Part shown: positions 31,992 through 40,138 of the stretch, one piece after another
Layout: each line of letters begins with the position of its first letter
Position numbering within the stretch: the first letter of the stretch is position 1
Source: CBFGTV01 sp965652145
GTDB lineage: Bacteria; Bacillota; Clostridia; Peptostreptococcales; Natronincolaceae
NCBI GenBank assembly: GCA_965652145.1
Contig: CBFGTV010000028.1
Span: 1-42,521, forward strand
Length of the DNA stretch: 42,521 bases
Direction of reading: 5' to 3'
Notes under the pieces: generated by a model
Database searches by the model: none
What the model was told of the DNA's origin: nothing
What the model saw: only the letters and a program-made list of their open reading frames with translations
Position numbers and translations under genes: made by a program

Positions 31992-32530
31992 ATGGCGAAG
32001 CAAACGCCAAATTTAAAATTATATAAGGTTGACCCAGAAACAGATGGGGATATGAGCTTTAATATTGAAACGATGCTGAATGAAAACTGGGACAAGGTCG
32101 ATGAAGGCTTTGAGCAATTGCAAGATAATCTTTCCCAACAAGAATCAGATTACGTTCGTAAACCAGGCTATAGTGTGACATCAGGTACAGGTAATGCCTA
32201 TATAGTTACTACTGATCCAGCCCCGGCAGCTTATGTTGACGGTATGGGTATAGTCATCCGGGCTAATCGAGCCAATACCGGAGCCGCCACCCTAAATTGG
32301 AATGGTCTGGGTGCAATACCCATTGTCGATGCGAAGGGGAACCCAGTAACAGCAGGGAAAATACCCAATGGAGCCAGGTTAACCCTGCGCTATAGTGCAT
32401 CAACCTCAAATTTTCAATTACAGGGTGAAGGAGGTGAATACGGAACAGCCACCCAGGCAGAAGTAATGCAGGGCTATACAATAGGGACGGAGGAAGGTGT
32501 TTTATCCGGTACTCTTGCATTAACCGGGAA
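31992..32530 (+). repeat. Direct repeat between the two fibre genes, copy B
   Basis: Partner of 30224-30760. A second, shorter similar stretch codes for the NLIPGNVRQGVNIGG unit (31030-31090 in A, 33030-33090 in B). Confidence 0.75.
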
Positions 32531-33461
32531 TGCAACACAAGCTAATGTATTAAGTGGAAAGACATATTATGCGACAAACCCTAAGATCAAATTAACAGGT
32601 GGTATGGCAGACTACAGCGGTGGAGGTGCTAATCAGAACCCAGTTAAAGCAAGTACTGTATACTGTTATAATAACTCTAATATTTGGAATGGAGTTAATA
32701 CGCTAATTACTGTTCCACCTGGATATTATGCAAATGCACATAGTATTGGTGCAGTAATTAAGAACTTATCTCCAGAAAATATAAAACATGGTGTGAACAT
32801 AAGTGACAATCAACCAACAAATTCTGGCTGTGTAGGAACCTTTACTTCAGACGGAACTATACTCGCTAGTGATGTTTTGTCAGGAAAAAAAGGATATTCT
32901 AAAGGCGTACCCATTACCGGAACCATGCCTAATAGAGGAGCAGTCACAAATACTATTACAGCCCAAGGAGGGCAGTATACAATACCTGCTGGATACCACA
33001 ATGGAAGTGGAAAGGTAACCGCTAGTTTTCCAAACCTTATACCTGGAAATGTGAGGCAGGGAGTTAATATTGGTGGAGTTGTTGGAAGTTTACAGTCACA
33101 ATTTAAATCAGTTAGAGTAAGCATATCCAAGTTTCCATCTGTCGGATCAGGTCCAACAGTAATTGAGGTTAATTCTACTTTATTCAATTTTAATATCAAC
33201 ACAGTTATTTTAGAAGCATACATTATGAACGGGCAGACAGGCGGTACTAGCCCCGAGACGGCATATGCTAGAGGGATGCTTACAGTTGGAGATAGTATGT
33301 CTTTGGAAATGAATGGTGAAGGAATGGTTTGGTGTGCATTAAATTCATTTTCACAAACTGGAACAACACTATCGCTAGTAGTTGAAGCAGACTTTAGTTA
33401 TTATGAGCCCGATAATTATAATGTAAGATTAGAGGGAGTTCAAGCTATTGGATTGGCATAA
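31992..33461 (+). CDS. Tail fibre protein B, paralogue of fibre A
   Basis: A 489-residue fibre. Start ATG 31992 follows TGGAGGTG. The N-terminal head and beta segment closely match fibre A. The repeat region is longer (extra unit with STVYCYNNSNIWNGVNTLITV and VGTFTSDGTILASDVLSGKKG), and the C-terminal 120 residues are unrelated to fibre A. Two fibres with shared heads and different tips would let one tail type carry alternative receptor specificities. It is the last gene before the second tail set. Confidence 0.85.
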   Translation: MAKQTPNLKLYKVDPETDGDMSFNIETMLNENWDKVDEGFEQLQDNLSQQESDYVRKPGYSVTSGTGNAYIVTTDPAPAAYVDGMGIVIRANRANTGAATLNWNGLGAIPIVDAKGNPVTAGKIPNGARLTLRYSASTSNFQLQGEGGEYGTATQAEVMQGYTIGTEEGVLSGTLALTGNATQANVLSGKTYYATNPKIKLTGGMADYSGGGANQNPVKASTVYCYNNSNIWNGVNTLITVPPGYYANAHSIGAVIKNLSPENIKHGVNISDNQPTNSGCVGTFTSDGTILASDVLSGKKGYSKGVPITGTMPNRGAVTNTITAQGGQYTIPAGYHNGSGKVTASFPNLIPGNVRQGVNIGGVVGSLQSQFKSVRVSISKFPSVGSGPTVIEVNSTLFNFNINTVILEAYIMNGQTGGTSPETAYARGMLTVGDSMSLEMNGEGMVWCALNSFSQTGTTLSLVVEADFSYYEPDNYNVRLEGVQAIGLA

Positions 33462-33609
33462 ACCAAGGTCAATATAGCTACAATTAAGTTATATTCAAGG
33501 AAACGTTATAAGACAACGAAAAATCAAATATATCAAGACATATTGAAATATGTTACCTAAATATATTAAAGAATTACCTAAAATATTATCCCCTAAAAAG
33601 GAGAAAACC

Positions 33610-34029
33610 ATGCTAACCCTAATACAAATCAAAAACACCATCAAACAAACCATACAAAACAATTTACCAACGCTTCAAATACTACACCAAAAAGGCCCCG
33701 AAGGCCTTGACACAAACGCTATCTACATTGAGCTTGACAACATAATCAAAACCAGCGGCCTGTACAATTACGAAAGAAGCGTTACCGCCAGAATCTATCT
33801 GTACCCCCTCAATGGGGAAAATGGATCTGACGAAACCCTGGAAATCATCGAGAGGCTCCAGGAAATATTTGAATTAACCCTAAATATTAATAATCGCCCC
33901 ATTAAAATATTAGAAACTTCATCGAAAATAGTCGATGAAGTTTTTCAATTTGAGTTTACATTAAACTACCACGAATCCATGGTGATTAATGAAAATCAAG
34001 ATTTAATGCAGCAGTTAAACTACAAATAA
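33610..34029 (+). CDS. Tail terminator-like protein (DUF6838 type), tail set 2
   Basis: A 139-residue protein. ATG 33610 follows AAGGAG by 6 nt; an in-frame ATG 60 nt earlier lacks a site. Short alpha/beta pattern (IKQTIQNNLPTLQIL, GLYNYERSVTARIYLYPL, EVFQFEFTLNYHES) suits the terminator proteins encoded before the sheath. Its first 250 bases are rich in A and C on the coding strand, unlike neighbours. Confidence 0.7.
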   Translation: MLTLIQIKNTIKQTIQNNLPTLQILHQKGPEGLDTNAIYIELDNIIKTSGLYNYERSVTARIYLYPLNGENGSDETLEIIERLQEIFELTLNINNRPIKILETSSKIVDEVFQFEFTLNYHESMVINENQDLMQQLNYK

Positions 34030-34051
34030 AAAGAGAAAGGAAGTTGAAAAA

Positions 34052-35101
34052 ATGGGTTTACCAACAATTGATATTATTTTTAAAACAAAGTCAGTCAGTG
34101 CAATTGAAAGAAGTCAAAAGGGCATTGTGGCCCTAATTCTAAAGGATGATCAGGGGGAATTTGAAGCCAGGGAATATAAAGCCCTGGCCGATGTAGATGC
34201 TGCCGATTGGTCGCCAGAAAGTCTGGACTTAATTGAAAAAACCTTCTTGGGGAATCCCTGGAAGCTTATTGTTGAAAGAATTGATACCACTGCAGAGGGC
34301 TACAGCGAAGCATTAAACAGACTAAAGAGCAAGCGATTTAATTACCTTGCGGTGCCTGATCAAGCAGCCTCCTCAGAGGTGGCCACCTGGATAAAGGGAT
34401 TAAGACAGCATGAACACAAAACCTTTAAGGCTGTAGTGGCAAACCATGAGGCCGATGATGAGGGCATTATCAACTTTACTACAGATAATATTATTGTGGC
34501 GGGCAAGGCCTATTCAGCCGCCCAATACAGCTGTCGGATTGCGGGTATCTTAGCCGGTCTTCCCTATAGCCGTTCAGCCACCTACTATATATTACCCGAG
34601 GTAGAGGCCATTTCAGAATCCGCTGATCCTGATCAGGATATTGATGGAGGTAAGTTAATTTTAATCAACGACGGCGAAAAAATCAAAATCGCCAGGGCAG
34701 TCAATTCCCTGACCTCCACCACTGTTGAAAAGGGGGCAGAATTCAAGAAAATTAAAATCCTTGAAGGAATGGATTTAGTCAAGGAAGACATTACCCGCAC
34801 CTTCGAAGATGAATACATAGGCAAGGTCAACAATTCCTACGATAACCAGGTACTGTTCCTAACGGCAGTCAATGCCTATTTAAAGGATTTAGAGGGAGAA
34901 ATTCTTGACCCGGCCTATCCAAACAGCGTATCTATCGACATTGAGGCCCAAAGGCAGGCGTGGCAAGGAATTGGTATTTCTGTAGAGGATTTGAACGATC
35001 AGGAGATTAAAGAAAAATCCTTCCAAAGCACCATTTTTGTTAAGGGTAACCTTAAATTCCTAGATTCCGTAGAAGACCTTAAATTTAGTATTATGCTTTA
35101 A
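34052..35101 (+). CDS. Contractile tail sheath protein (XkdK-like), tail set 2
   Basis: A 349-residue sheath of the PBSX XkdK/diffocin kind: begins GLPTIDIIFKTKSVSAIERS with GIVALILKD, has KAVVANHEADDEGIINF, the YILPEVEAISESADPDQDIDGGKLILINDGEKI core and a C-terminal SIFVKGNLKFLDSVEDLKF. It follows AAAGGAAG. It differs in family from the Mu-L-like sheath of set 1, so the two tails are not recent duplicates. Confidence 0.93.
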   Translation: MGLPTIDIIFKTKSVSAIERSQKGIVALILKDDQGEFEAREYKALADVDAADWSPESLDLIEKTFLGNPWKLIVERIDTTAEGYSEALNRLKSKRFNYLAVPDQAASSEVATWIKGLRQHEHKTFKAVVANHEADDEGIINFTTDNIIVAGKAYSAAQYSCRIAGILAGLPYSRSATYYILPEVEAISESADPDQDIDGGKLILINDGEKIKIARAVNSLTSTTVEKGAEFKKIKILEGMDLVKEDITRTFEDEYIGKVNNSYDNQVLFLTAVNAYLKDLEGEILDPAYPNSVSIDIEAQRQAWQGIGISVEDLNDQEIKEKSFQSTIFVKGNLKFLDSVEDLKFSIML

Positions 35102-35127
35102 AGAAAAACAGAGAGGATGAATAGACA

Positions 35128-35562
35128 ATGAAAAAATTAGAAGGCAGTCGATTAATAAACGGTACATTTGGTTCAGTCTGGTGGGATGGCGAGCTTTTGG
35201 CAGATATCGAAAGCTTTGAGGCGAAGATCACCATCGACCGAGAGGAAATCAACATGGCAGGCTCCCTGTCAAAGGATTCAAAAATGTTGGGCTGGAGCGG
35301 TGAAGGTACCCTGAAGCTGAAAAAAGTGTACTCAAGGGCCCAGAAGAAAATAGCCATGGCCATTAAAGAGGGCAGAGACGTTCGATCAAAGCTTGTGGCC
35401 AAGCTGGCAGACCCAGACGCCTATGGTACCCAAAGGGTTGTACTATACAATGTCTGGTTTTCAGAGGTAATGCTTATGGCCTTTGAACAAAAGGCAAAGC
35501 TCGAAGAGGATATTCCCTTTGGTTTTAGTGACTTTGACTTCCCAGACCTAATTGAAGAATAG
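35128..35562 (+). CDS. Tail tube protein (XkdM-like), tail set 2
   Basis: A 144-residue tube subunit of the XkdM family: LEGSRLINGTFGSVWWDGE, FEAKITIDREEINMAG, GEGTLKLKKVYSRAQKK, and DIPFGFSDFDFPDLIE at the end are all typical. It lies 26 nt after the sheath gene and 11 nt before the chaperone start. Confidence 0.93.
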   Translation: MKKLEGSRLINGTFGSVWWDGELLADIESFEAKITIDREEINMAGSLSKDSKMLGWSGEGTLKLKKVYSRAQKKIAMAIKEGRDVRSKLVAKLADPDAYGTQRVVLYNVWFSEVMLMAFEQKAKLEEDIPFGFSDFDFPDLIEE

Positions 35563-35573
35563 AGGTGAGCTTT

Positions 35574-35972
35574 ATGTCAAACAAGAGCGTTAAAAAGCTA
35601 ACATTAACCGATCTAATTAAGAAAAAGGAACAGCTAAAACAAAAGCAAAATATGACCGAGGAAATCTATATTCCTTCGCTAAATTCCTATATTGTTGTTC
35701 AAAAGCCCACCAGGGCCCTATGTATGGAGGCCTTAACTGCTGCTCAAGATGAAAGTACGCAGGATAGGGCAGATTTACAAATTGTCTATCAGTGTGTAAT
35801 CGAGCCCAACCTTAAGGATTCAAAGCTGCAGGAGGAATTTGGATGTGTAGAACCTACCGATATCATTGAGAAAATCTTTGAACCGGGGGAAATTGGTAGT
35901 ATTTCAGGCTACTGCCTACAAATGGCCGGTTACTCAGATAGGGTTAAGGCGGTTAAAGACCTAAAAAACTAA
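35574..35972 (+). CDS. Tail assembly chaperone XkdN-like (0-frame product), tail set 2
   Basis: A 132-residue protein. ATG 35574 (5 nt after AGAGGTGA) is chosen over GTG 35565. It has a helical N-terminus (LTDLIKKKEQLKQKQN), YIVVQKPTRALCMEALTAA, then CVIEPNLKD and GEIGSISGYCLQMAGYSDRV, the XkdN pattern. Its last two sense codons and the stop are AAA AAC TAA, preceded by A, forming the slippery A AAA AAC next to the stop. A longer -1 product is therefore expected. Confidence 0.9.
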   Translation: MSNKSVKKLTLTDLIKKKEQLKQKQNMTEEIYIPSLNSYIVVQKPTRALCMEALTAAQDESTQDRADLQIVYQCVIEPNLKDSKLQEEFGCVEPTDIIEKIFEPGEIGSISGYCLQMAGYSDRVKAVKDLKN

Positions 35973-36010
35973 TTCGTAGTGATGGAGATTTTTATTTGCT
36001 CCATCACTAC
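35963..36010 (+). promoter_or_regulatory. Programmed -1 ribosomal frameshift signal
   Basis: The slippery heptamer A AAA AAC is at 35963-35969. A 6-nt spacer (35970-35975) leads to a perfect 12-bp hairpin, GTAGTGATGGAG (35976-35987) with CTCCATCACTAC (35999-36010), and an 11-nt AT-rich loop. This is the classical arrangement of a -1 frameshift site, and the 0-frame stop codon lies directly behind the heptamer. Confidence 0.9.
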
Positions 36011-36124
36011 CTTCAAAAAGGTTTTTCACTTGAATACTTGCTTAATCTAAGCTATGATGAAAGACTATTTTTATCGGCGAGCTTAGAGCTGTTTTTTGAA
36101 GAGGAAAGAGAAGGGCCGAAATGA
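35969..36124 (+). CDS. -1 frame extension of the tail chaperone (XkdN' / T-like domain), tail set 2
   Basis: After slippage the frame opens for 51 codons (LIRSDGDFYLLHHYLQKGFS, LEYLLNLSYDERLFLSASLE, FFEEEREGPK) to TGA at 36122-36124, giving a fusion of about 183 residues. The segment has no Met codon and no ribosome site, so frameshifting is the likely way to express it. YDERLFL and similar stretches are common in chaperone T-like domains of PBSX-type elements. Confidence 0.88.
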   Translation, partial: LIRSDGDFYLLHHYLQKGFSLEYLLNLSYDERLFLSASLELFFEEEREGPK

Positions 36125-36151
36125 TAGATCTCGTAGAAAGAGGGTGATAAA

Positions 36152-37954
36152 ATGTCTACTTCCAATGAAGAAACGGGTGTGCAGTATTATAAACGATTTC
36201 TAAAAGGGGTATCAGAATTAAGTAAAAAATATGGAAATGTGGCATATAAAGAGGTTAAAAAGATTGCCAAAGAAAGTGTTCTAGCTGCCAAAACCCAAAT
36301 AGATTCAGAAATGAAGCTGGAATCTGCCATGAAGCTATTAAACGGAGCTACTGATGTTCAAGTTGACAGTATAAAAAGCTATGCTAATCAATTGCAGAAT
36401 TTAGGTGTAATTGGTGATGAAGTACAATTGTCGGGGGCAAGACAGCTAGCTGCTTACCGTCTACAGGCTGAGACAATAGAAAAGTTATTACCTGGAATTA
36501 ATGATTTGCTTGCCTATCAGCATGGCTTGAATGCAACCCAAAAGGATGCAGCAGATGTAGGAAATCTGTTGGCAAAGGCAATGGGTGGCCAAACTGATGA
36601 TTTAAAAACCATGGGTATACAATTCAGCAAAGTCCAGGAGGACATTTTGAAGTATGGGTCTGAAGCTGAAAGGGCTGCAACTTTAGCAGATGTGCTTAAC
36701 AGAAATATAGGGGGAGTCAGTCAAACATTGGCAGATACAGACCTAGGGAGTGTCCAAAATTTAAAAAATGCATGGAGTGACGTAAAGGAACAAGTCGGTA
36801 AAACAGTAATAGAGCTTCAAGGAAAACTAGCTAAATGGTTTGTACAATATATGCCATTAATCCGACAGATTACAGATAAGGCCTTTGATGGAGTCAGTAA
36901 AGCTATTGACAATGTTTCACCTTATCTAAGCCTAGTGGATGATTTGATTAAGAAAATTGGAAATACAATCTTAAAGGTTAAAGATTGGGGTGTAGAAGCC
37001 TTTAATAACATGAAGGAAAGAATACTTGGTAATCAGCGTGTTATTGAGGGTGTAAAGGTGGTTATTGATGATGTAAAGGTCGCAGCTCAAAATTTAGGTG
37101 TATTTTTTGGTAACGCCTTTGAAGGAGCTCAACCAATTTTGCAGTGGCTAAAGGAAGAAGGGCTACCTGGAGTGGCTAATTTTATCACTGATATTATAGA
37201 TATAGCTCTACTATTATACAACAATATTAAAGACAATTGGGCTATCTTTGAACCAATGATTTATGGTATCGTTAGTGCTTTAGCCGTTTATAAAATTGGG
37301 ATGATGGCGGCTACCCTCAAAACAAAACTGTGGGCCCTGGCCATTGCCACAACCAATACCATAGCACTAGGCCTTAATAATGCCATGCTGATTATGAATT
37401 CTTCTTTTGGATTGATAGCGTTGGGTATTGGGGCTGCAATAGCTATTGGAGTGCTGCTGTACAAAAACTGGGATACCATCAAAGAAAAGGCCCTGATGCT
37501 ATGGGAATCAATTAAAAGCATTTTCGGGGGTGTAGCTGAATTTTTCCATCAAACCTTCAGCAGCGCCTTTGAAGGAATTGTTAACTTTTTTACTCCTGCC
37601 ATTGACCTCATAAATGGAGTTATAGAGGGGCTTAACAAACTAAACTTCAAAATGCCCAATCTGTTGGGGGGGAAAGAGTTTAAAATCAATATTCCTACCA
37701 TAAGCCTGCCCCAATTTGCCATGGGTACAGCCTATGCCCGGGAGGGCTTTGCCTTAATCCATGAACGGGGTGGCGAAATCAGGTATACCAGTCGGGGGGA
37801 AACCATTATCCCCGCTGATAAATCAAAGCAGATGATTGAAAAAATCAATCATGGTAGTAATATTACAATCAACATCAACGGTAGCAATTTAACAGCTGCC
37901 GATGTGGTCAATGAGATGGTGACAAAGTTAAAATTGGCCCTGTCTAATATGTAA
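36152..37954 (+). CDS. Tape measure protein, tail set 2
   Basis: A 600-residue ruler protein. It has long helical N-terminal repeats (residues 1-250, with MKLLNGATDVQVDSIKSYA and the SGARQLAAYRLQ/LLPGINDLLAYQ region typical of phage tail tape measures). Hydrophobic helices lie at about 370-440, followed by a KMPNLLGGKEFKIN segment. The C-terminal beta piece (INHGSNITININGSN) ends like other tape measures. The predicted tail is about 90 nm at 0.15 nm per residue, longer than set 1. The start follows AGGGTGATAAA. Confidence 0.9.
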   Translation: MSTSNEETGVQYYKRFLKGVSELSKKYGNVAYKEVKKIAKESVLAAKTQIDSEMKLESAMKLLNGATDVQVDSIKSYANQLQNLGVIGDEVQLSGARQLAAYRLQAETIEKLLPGINDLLAYQHGLNATQKDAADVGNLLAKAMGGQTDDLKTMGIQFSKVQEDILKYGSEAERAATLADVLNRNIGGVSQTLADTDLGSVQNLKNAWSDVKEQVGKTVIELQGKLAKWFVQYMPLIRQITDKAFDGVSKAIDNVSPYLSLVDDLIKKIGNTILKVKDWGVEAFNNMKERILGNQRVIEGVKVVIDDVKVAAQNLGVFFGNAFEGAQPILQWLKEEGLPGVANFITDIIDIALLLYNNIKDNWAIFEPMIYGIVSALAVYKIGMMAATLKTKLWALAIATTNTIALGLNNAMLIMNSSFGLIALGIGAAIAIGVLLYKNWDTIKEKALMLWESIKSIFGGVAEFFHQTFSSAFEGIVNFFTPAIDLINGVIEGLNKLNFKMPNLLGGKEFKINIPTISLPQFAMGTAYAREGFALIHERGGEIRYTSRGETIIPADKSKQMIEKINHGSNITININGSNLTAADVVNEMVTKLKLALSNM

Positions 37955-37967
37955 GGAGGGCAGACAA

Positions 37968-38390
37968 ATGATCGATATTTTTCTTTCCATTAACAACCGA
38001 GAAGAAGTGATTCAGCTGCCCGTTGTACCCCAAGAATTTACCATACAAGAACCCCACAACAATGAGAACTATCAAACCATTACCCAGGGGGATATTAAAC
38101 TCATCGGTCTGGCAGGGCTAAAGTCCTTAACCCTGGAATCCTTTTTTCCAGGACAGGACTACCCCTTTTTAAGAAGCCGCAGCCTGTGGGGGTGGGAATA
38201 CGTTGAGAAAATCCAGGGATGGATGACAAAGCGAATACCCATCAGACTTGTAATTGCCAATACGCCCATTAATATGGCCTGTACCATCGAAGACTTTACC
38301 TATGGTCTTAAACCGGGCAGCAAAGATATTCATTACACCTTGACGCTAGAGGAATTCAAATTCATTCAGCTGGATAGAAGGCAGGTGTAA
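37968..38390 (+). CDS. Baseplate protein XkdP-like without LysM, tail set 2
   Basis: A 140-residue protein (IDIFLSINNREEVIQLPVVP, then GLKSLTLESFFPGQDYPF, and a TLEEFKFIQLD end) matching the N-terminal part of XkdP. LysM, present in the set 1 counterpart, is absent. The ATG follows AAGGAGGGCAGACAA. Confidence 0.85.
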   Translation: MIDIFLSINNREEVIQLPVVPQEFTIQEPHNNENYQTITQGDIKLIGLAGLKSLTLESFFPGQDYPFLRSRSLWGWEYVEKIQGWMTKRIPIRLVIANTPINMACTIEDFTYGLKPGSKDIHYTLTLEEFKFIQLDRRQV

Positions 38391-38391
38391 T

Positions 38392-39366
38392 ATGGATTAT
38401 CAGCTTTGGCTAATTAAAGAAACTGAAATGATAAATCTTACCCCCATGGTGGGGGAAATCAGCTGGGAAAGCCATGTTGACCAACTGGGGCAGCAGCTGA
38501 CCTTTAATTTTGCAAGGGGAGATACACGATATATTCCGAAGGACCCCTGCCAATTGGGTGATATGGTTTTACTCAAAAAAGGCAAAGAAATCCTTCGGGG
38601 CATCATCGTATCCAATCAAATTAATGAAACTCAGCCCCGGCAATATACGGTAATGGATTTTGCCTTCTATCTGAATAAATCAGAGGGGGTCTATCAATTC
38701 AATTCCATTGAGGCCTCCCAGGCCATAACGGAAATTTTAAAGGATTACAATATTCCCATAGTCCTTATCCCCCCTATGGGTGCAACCATCAGTAAAATTT
38801 ATCAGGATATGGTCATCAGCGATATAATTAAAGATATATTGACCACGGCTTCCTATGCAACGGGTCAAAAATATCATATGGAAATGCATGCAAATGGCCT
38901 AATCATCTATCCCCAAGTGGAGCTTAAGGTTAAAGGTTATTTCAAATTGGCCTCAAACCTACAGGGCCATGACCTGCAGGCGGCCATTTCATCCCCATCA
39001 AGGAGCCAATCGATTGAAGACATCAAGACCAGTATCAAGCTTGTTCATGAAAATCAGGTGGTTGCCCATGTTCAAGACAATAGTCTAATTGAAAAGTATG
39101 GATTGCTGCAGCAGGTGGAGGAGATTGATGAGGATGAGCTGCCAAGGGCTAAAAGCATGGCAGAGGAAATGCTAAGGGAGATGGGAAAAATACTGGAAAG
39201 TAATTCCGTTACCATGCTGGGGGATGCCGGAATCAGGGCAGGCAGAATTATTGAGATAGAAGAGCCCATAACGGGGATGACAGGAGACTATTTAATTAAA
39301 GGCTGTACCCATACAGTAAAAAATGGTATCCATACCATGTCTTTAGATTTGGGGGTGACTCCATGA
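38392..39366 (+). CDS. Baseplate hub protein XkdQ-like, tail set 2
   Basis: A 324-residue hub. YQLWLIKETEMINLTPMVGEISWES at the N-terminus, then FYLNKSEGVYQFN and the VSDIIKDILTTASYATGQKY segment, fit XkdQ. The late LREMGKILESNSVTMLGDAGIRAG and GMTGDYLIKGCTHTV resemble gpD-type hubs. It begins 1 nt after the XkdP-like stop and overlaps the next gene by 4 nt. Confidence 0.88.
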   Translation: MDYQLWLIKETEMINLTPMVGEISWESHVDQLGQQLTFNFARGDTRYIPKDPCQLGDMVLLKKGKEILRGIIVSNQINETQPRQYTVMDFAFYLNKSEGVYQFNSIEASQAITEILKDYNIPIVLIPPMGATISKIYQDMVISDIIKDILTTASYATGQKYHMEMHANGLIIYPQVELKVKGYFKLASNLQGHDLQAAISSPSRSQSIEDIKTSIKLVHENQVVAHVQDNSLIEKYGLLQQVEEIDEDELPRAKSMAEEMLREMGKILESNSVTMLGDAGIRAGRIIEIEEPITGMTGDYLIKGCTHTVKNGIHTMSLDLGVTP

Positions 39367-39713
39367 ATGGAATTGTTGAGCTGGCCAAAATTTTAAAGGA
39401 GAGGGAAAATGATCGGTTTTCTCCTATACAGACGGGGCGGGTCATTGCCCCTCTGCCAGAAATTAAAATTGCCCTGGGAGATAAAATTATCCTTACTCGA
39501 CAGCATCTAATATTTTCTGCCCACCTACTAAATAATTATGAAAGACAGTTTAGCTTAAAAGGAGAGCTAACCTTTGCCGGCACCAACAGCTCCTGCAGTG
39601 CTTCGGGGCAGCTTACCCTTGCAGCAGGGCTGAAAACAGGGGACGAGGTAATTCTCATGGCTGCAAGGGATCAACAAAGCTATTATGTAATTGATAAGGC
39701 GGTGAGGCTATAA
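39363..39713 (+). CDS. DUF2577/XkdR-type baseplate protein, tail set 2
   Basis: A 116-residue protein with LAKILKERENDRFSPIQTGRVIAPLPEIKIALG, a beta core, and TGDEVILMAARDQQSYYVIDK, typical of DUF2577. It overlaps both neighbours (ATGA at its start; its stop shares a base with the next ATG). It fills the place taken by the spike gene in set 1 and may be the OB-fold spike base. Confidence 0.85.
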   Translation: MNGIVELAKILKERENDRFSPIQTGRVIAPLPEIKIALGDKIILTRQHLIFSAHLLNNYERQFSLKGELTFAGTNSSCSASGQLTLAAGLKTGDEVILMAARDQQSYYVIDKAVRL

Positions 39714-40138
39714 TGCTACCTAAAATAGGTTATTTAAAAATTGAAGCGGAACAGGAACAGCAGGACTTACCCATGGGGAAGTCTTTTTTGTTTGATTTTC
39801 AAAGGGGAGATTTTATCTTAAGGGATGGAAAGCTGGTGGCTGTAGAAAATGAAGCCGCCCTAAGGATATGGATTGAAAAGGTACTTAGAACCGACAAATA
39901 CAAATATTCCATTTATTCAAGGGAGTATGGAATTTCTTTGGAGGATTTAATCATCGGGCACAATTTGCCCCTGGAATTCATCAAGAGCGAGGTAAAGCGT
40001 GAGGTGACAGAAGCCCTTCTGGCCCATCCTCATATTACCGATATTTCAGACTGGCAGCTGGTAAAGACCAGCTCCCAGTTGATTATTTCCTTTAAGGTGA
40101 ATCATTCCATCGACCAGGAGGTGATTTTTAATGTTTAA
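39713..40138 (+). CDS. DUF2634/XkdS (gp25-like) baseplate protein, tail set 2
   Basis: A 141-residue protein: PMGKSFLFDFQRGDFIL near 22-38, RIWIEKVLRTDKYKYSIYSREYG near 55-78 and FIKSEVKREVTEALLAHPHI near 92 are characteristic of DUF2634 wedge proteins. It overlaps gpJ by 8 nt, again indicating coupling. Confidence 0.92.
   Translation: MLPKIGYLKIEAEQEQQDLPMGKSFLFDFQRGDFILRDGKLVAVENEAALRIWIEKVLRTDKYKYSIYSREYGISLEDLIIGHNLPLEFIKSEVKREVTEALLAHPHITDISDWQLVKTSSQLIISFKVNHSIDQEVIFNV

Noticed and set aside
30224..33461. Diversity-generating retroelement acting on the fibres
   Set aside because: No reverse transcriptase or template-repeat arrangement is present; the similarity is a gene-head duplication.
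33462..33609. Terminator between the two tail sets
   Set aside because: Only weak AT-only repeats (AATATA/TATATT) without a GC stem or T-run, so no terminator is called; the sets could be co-transcribed.
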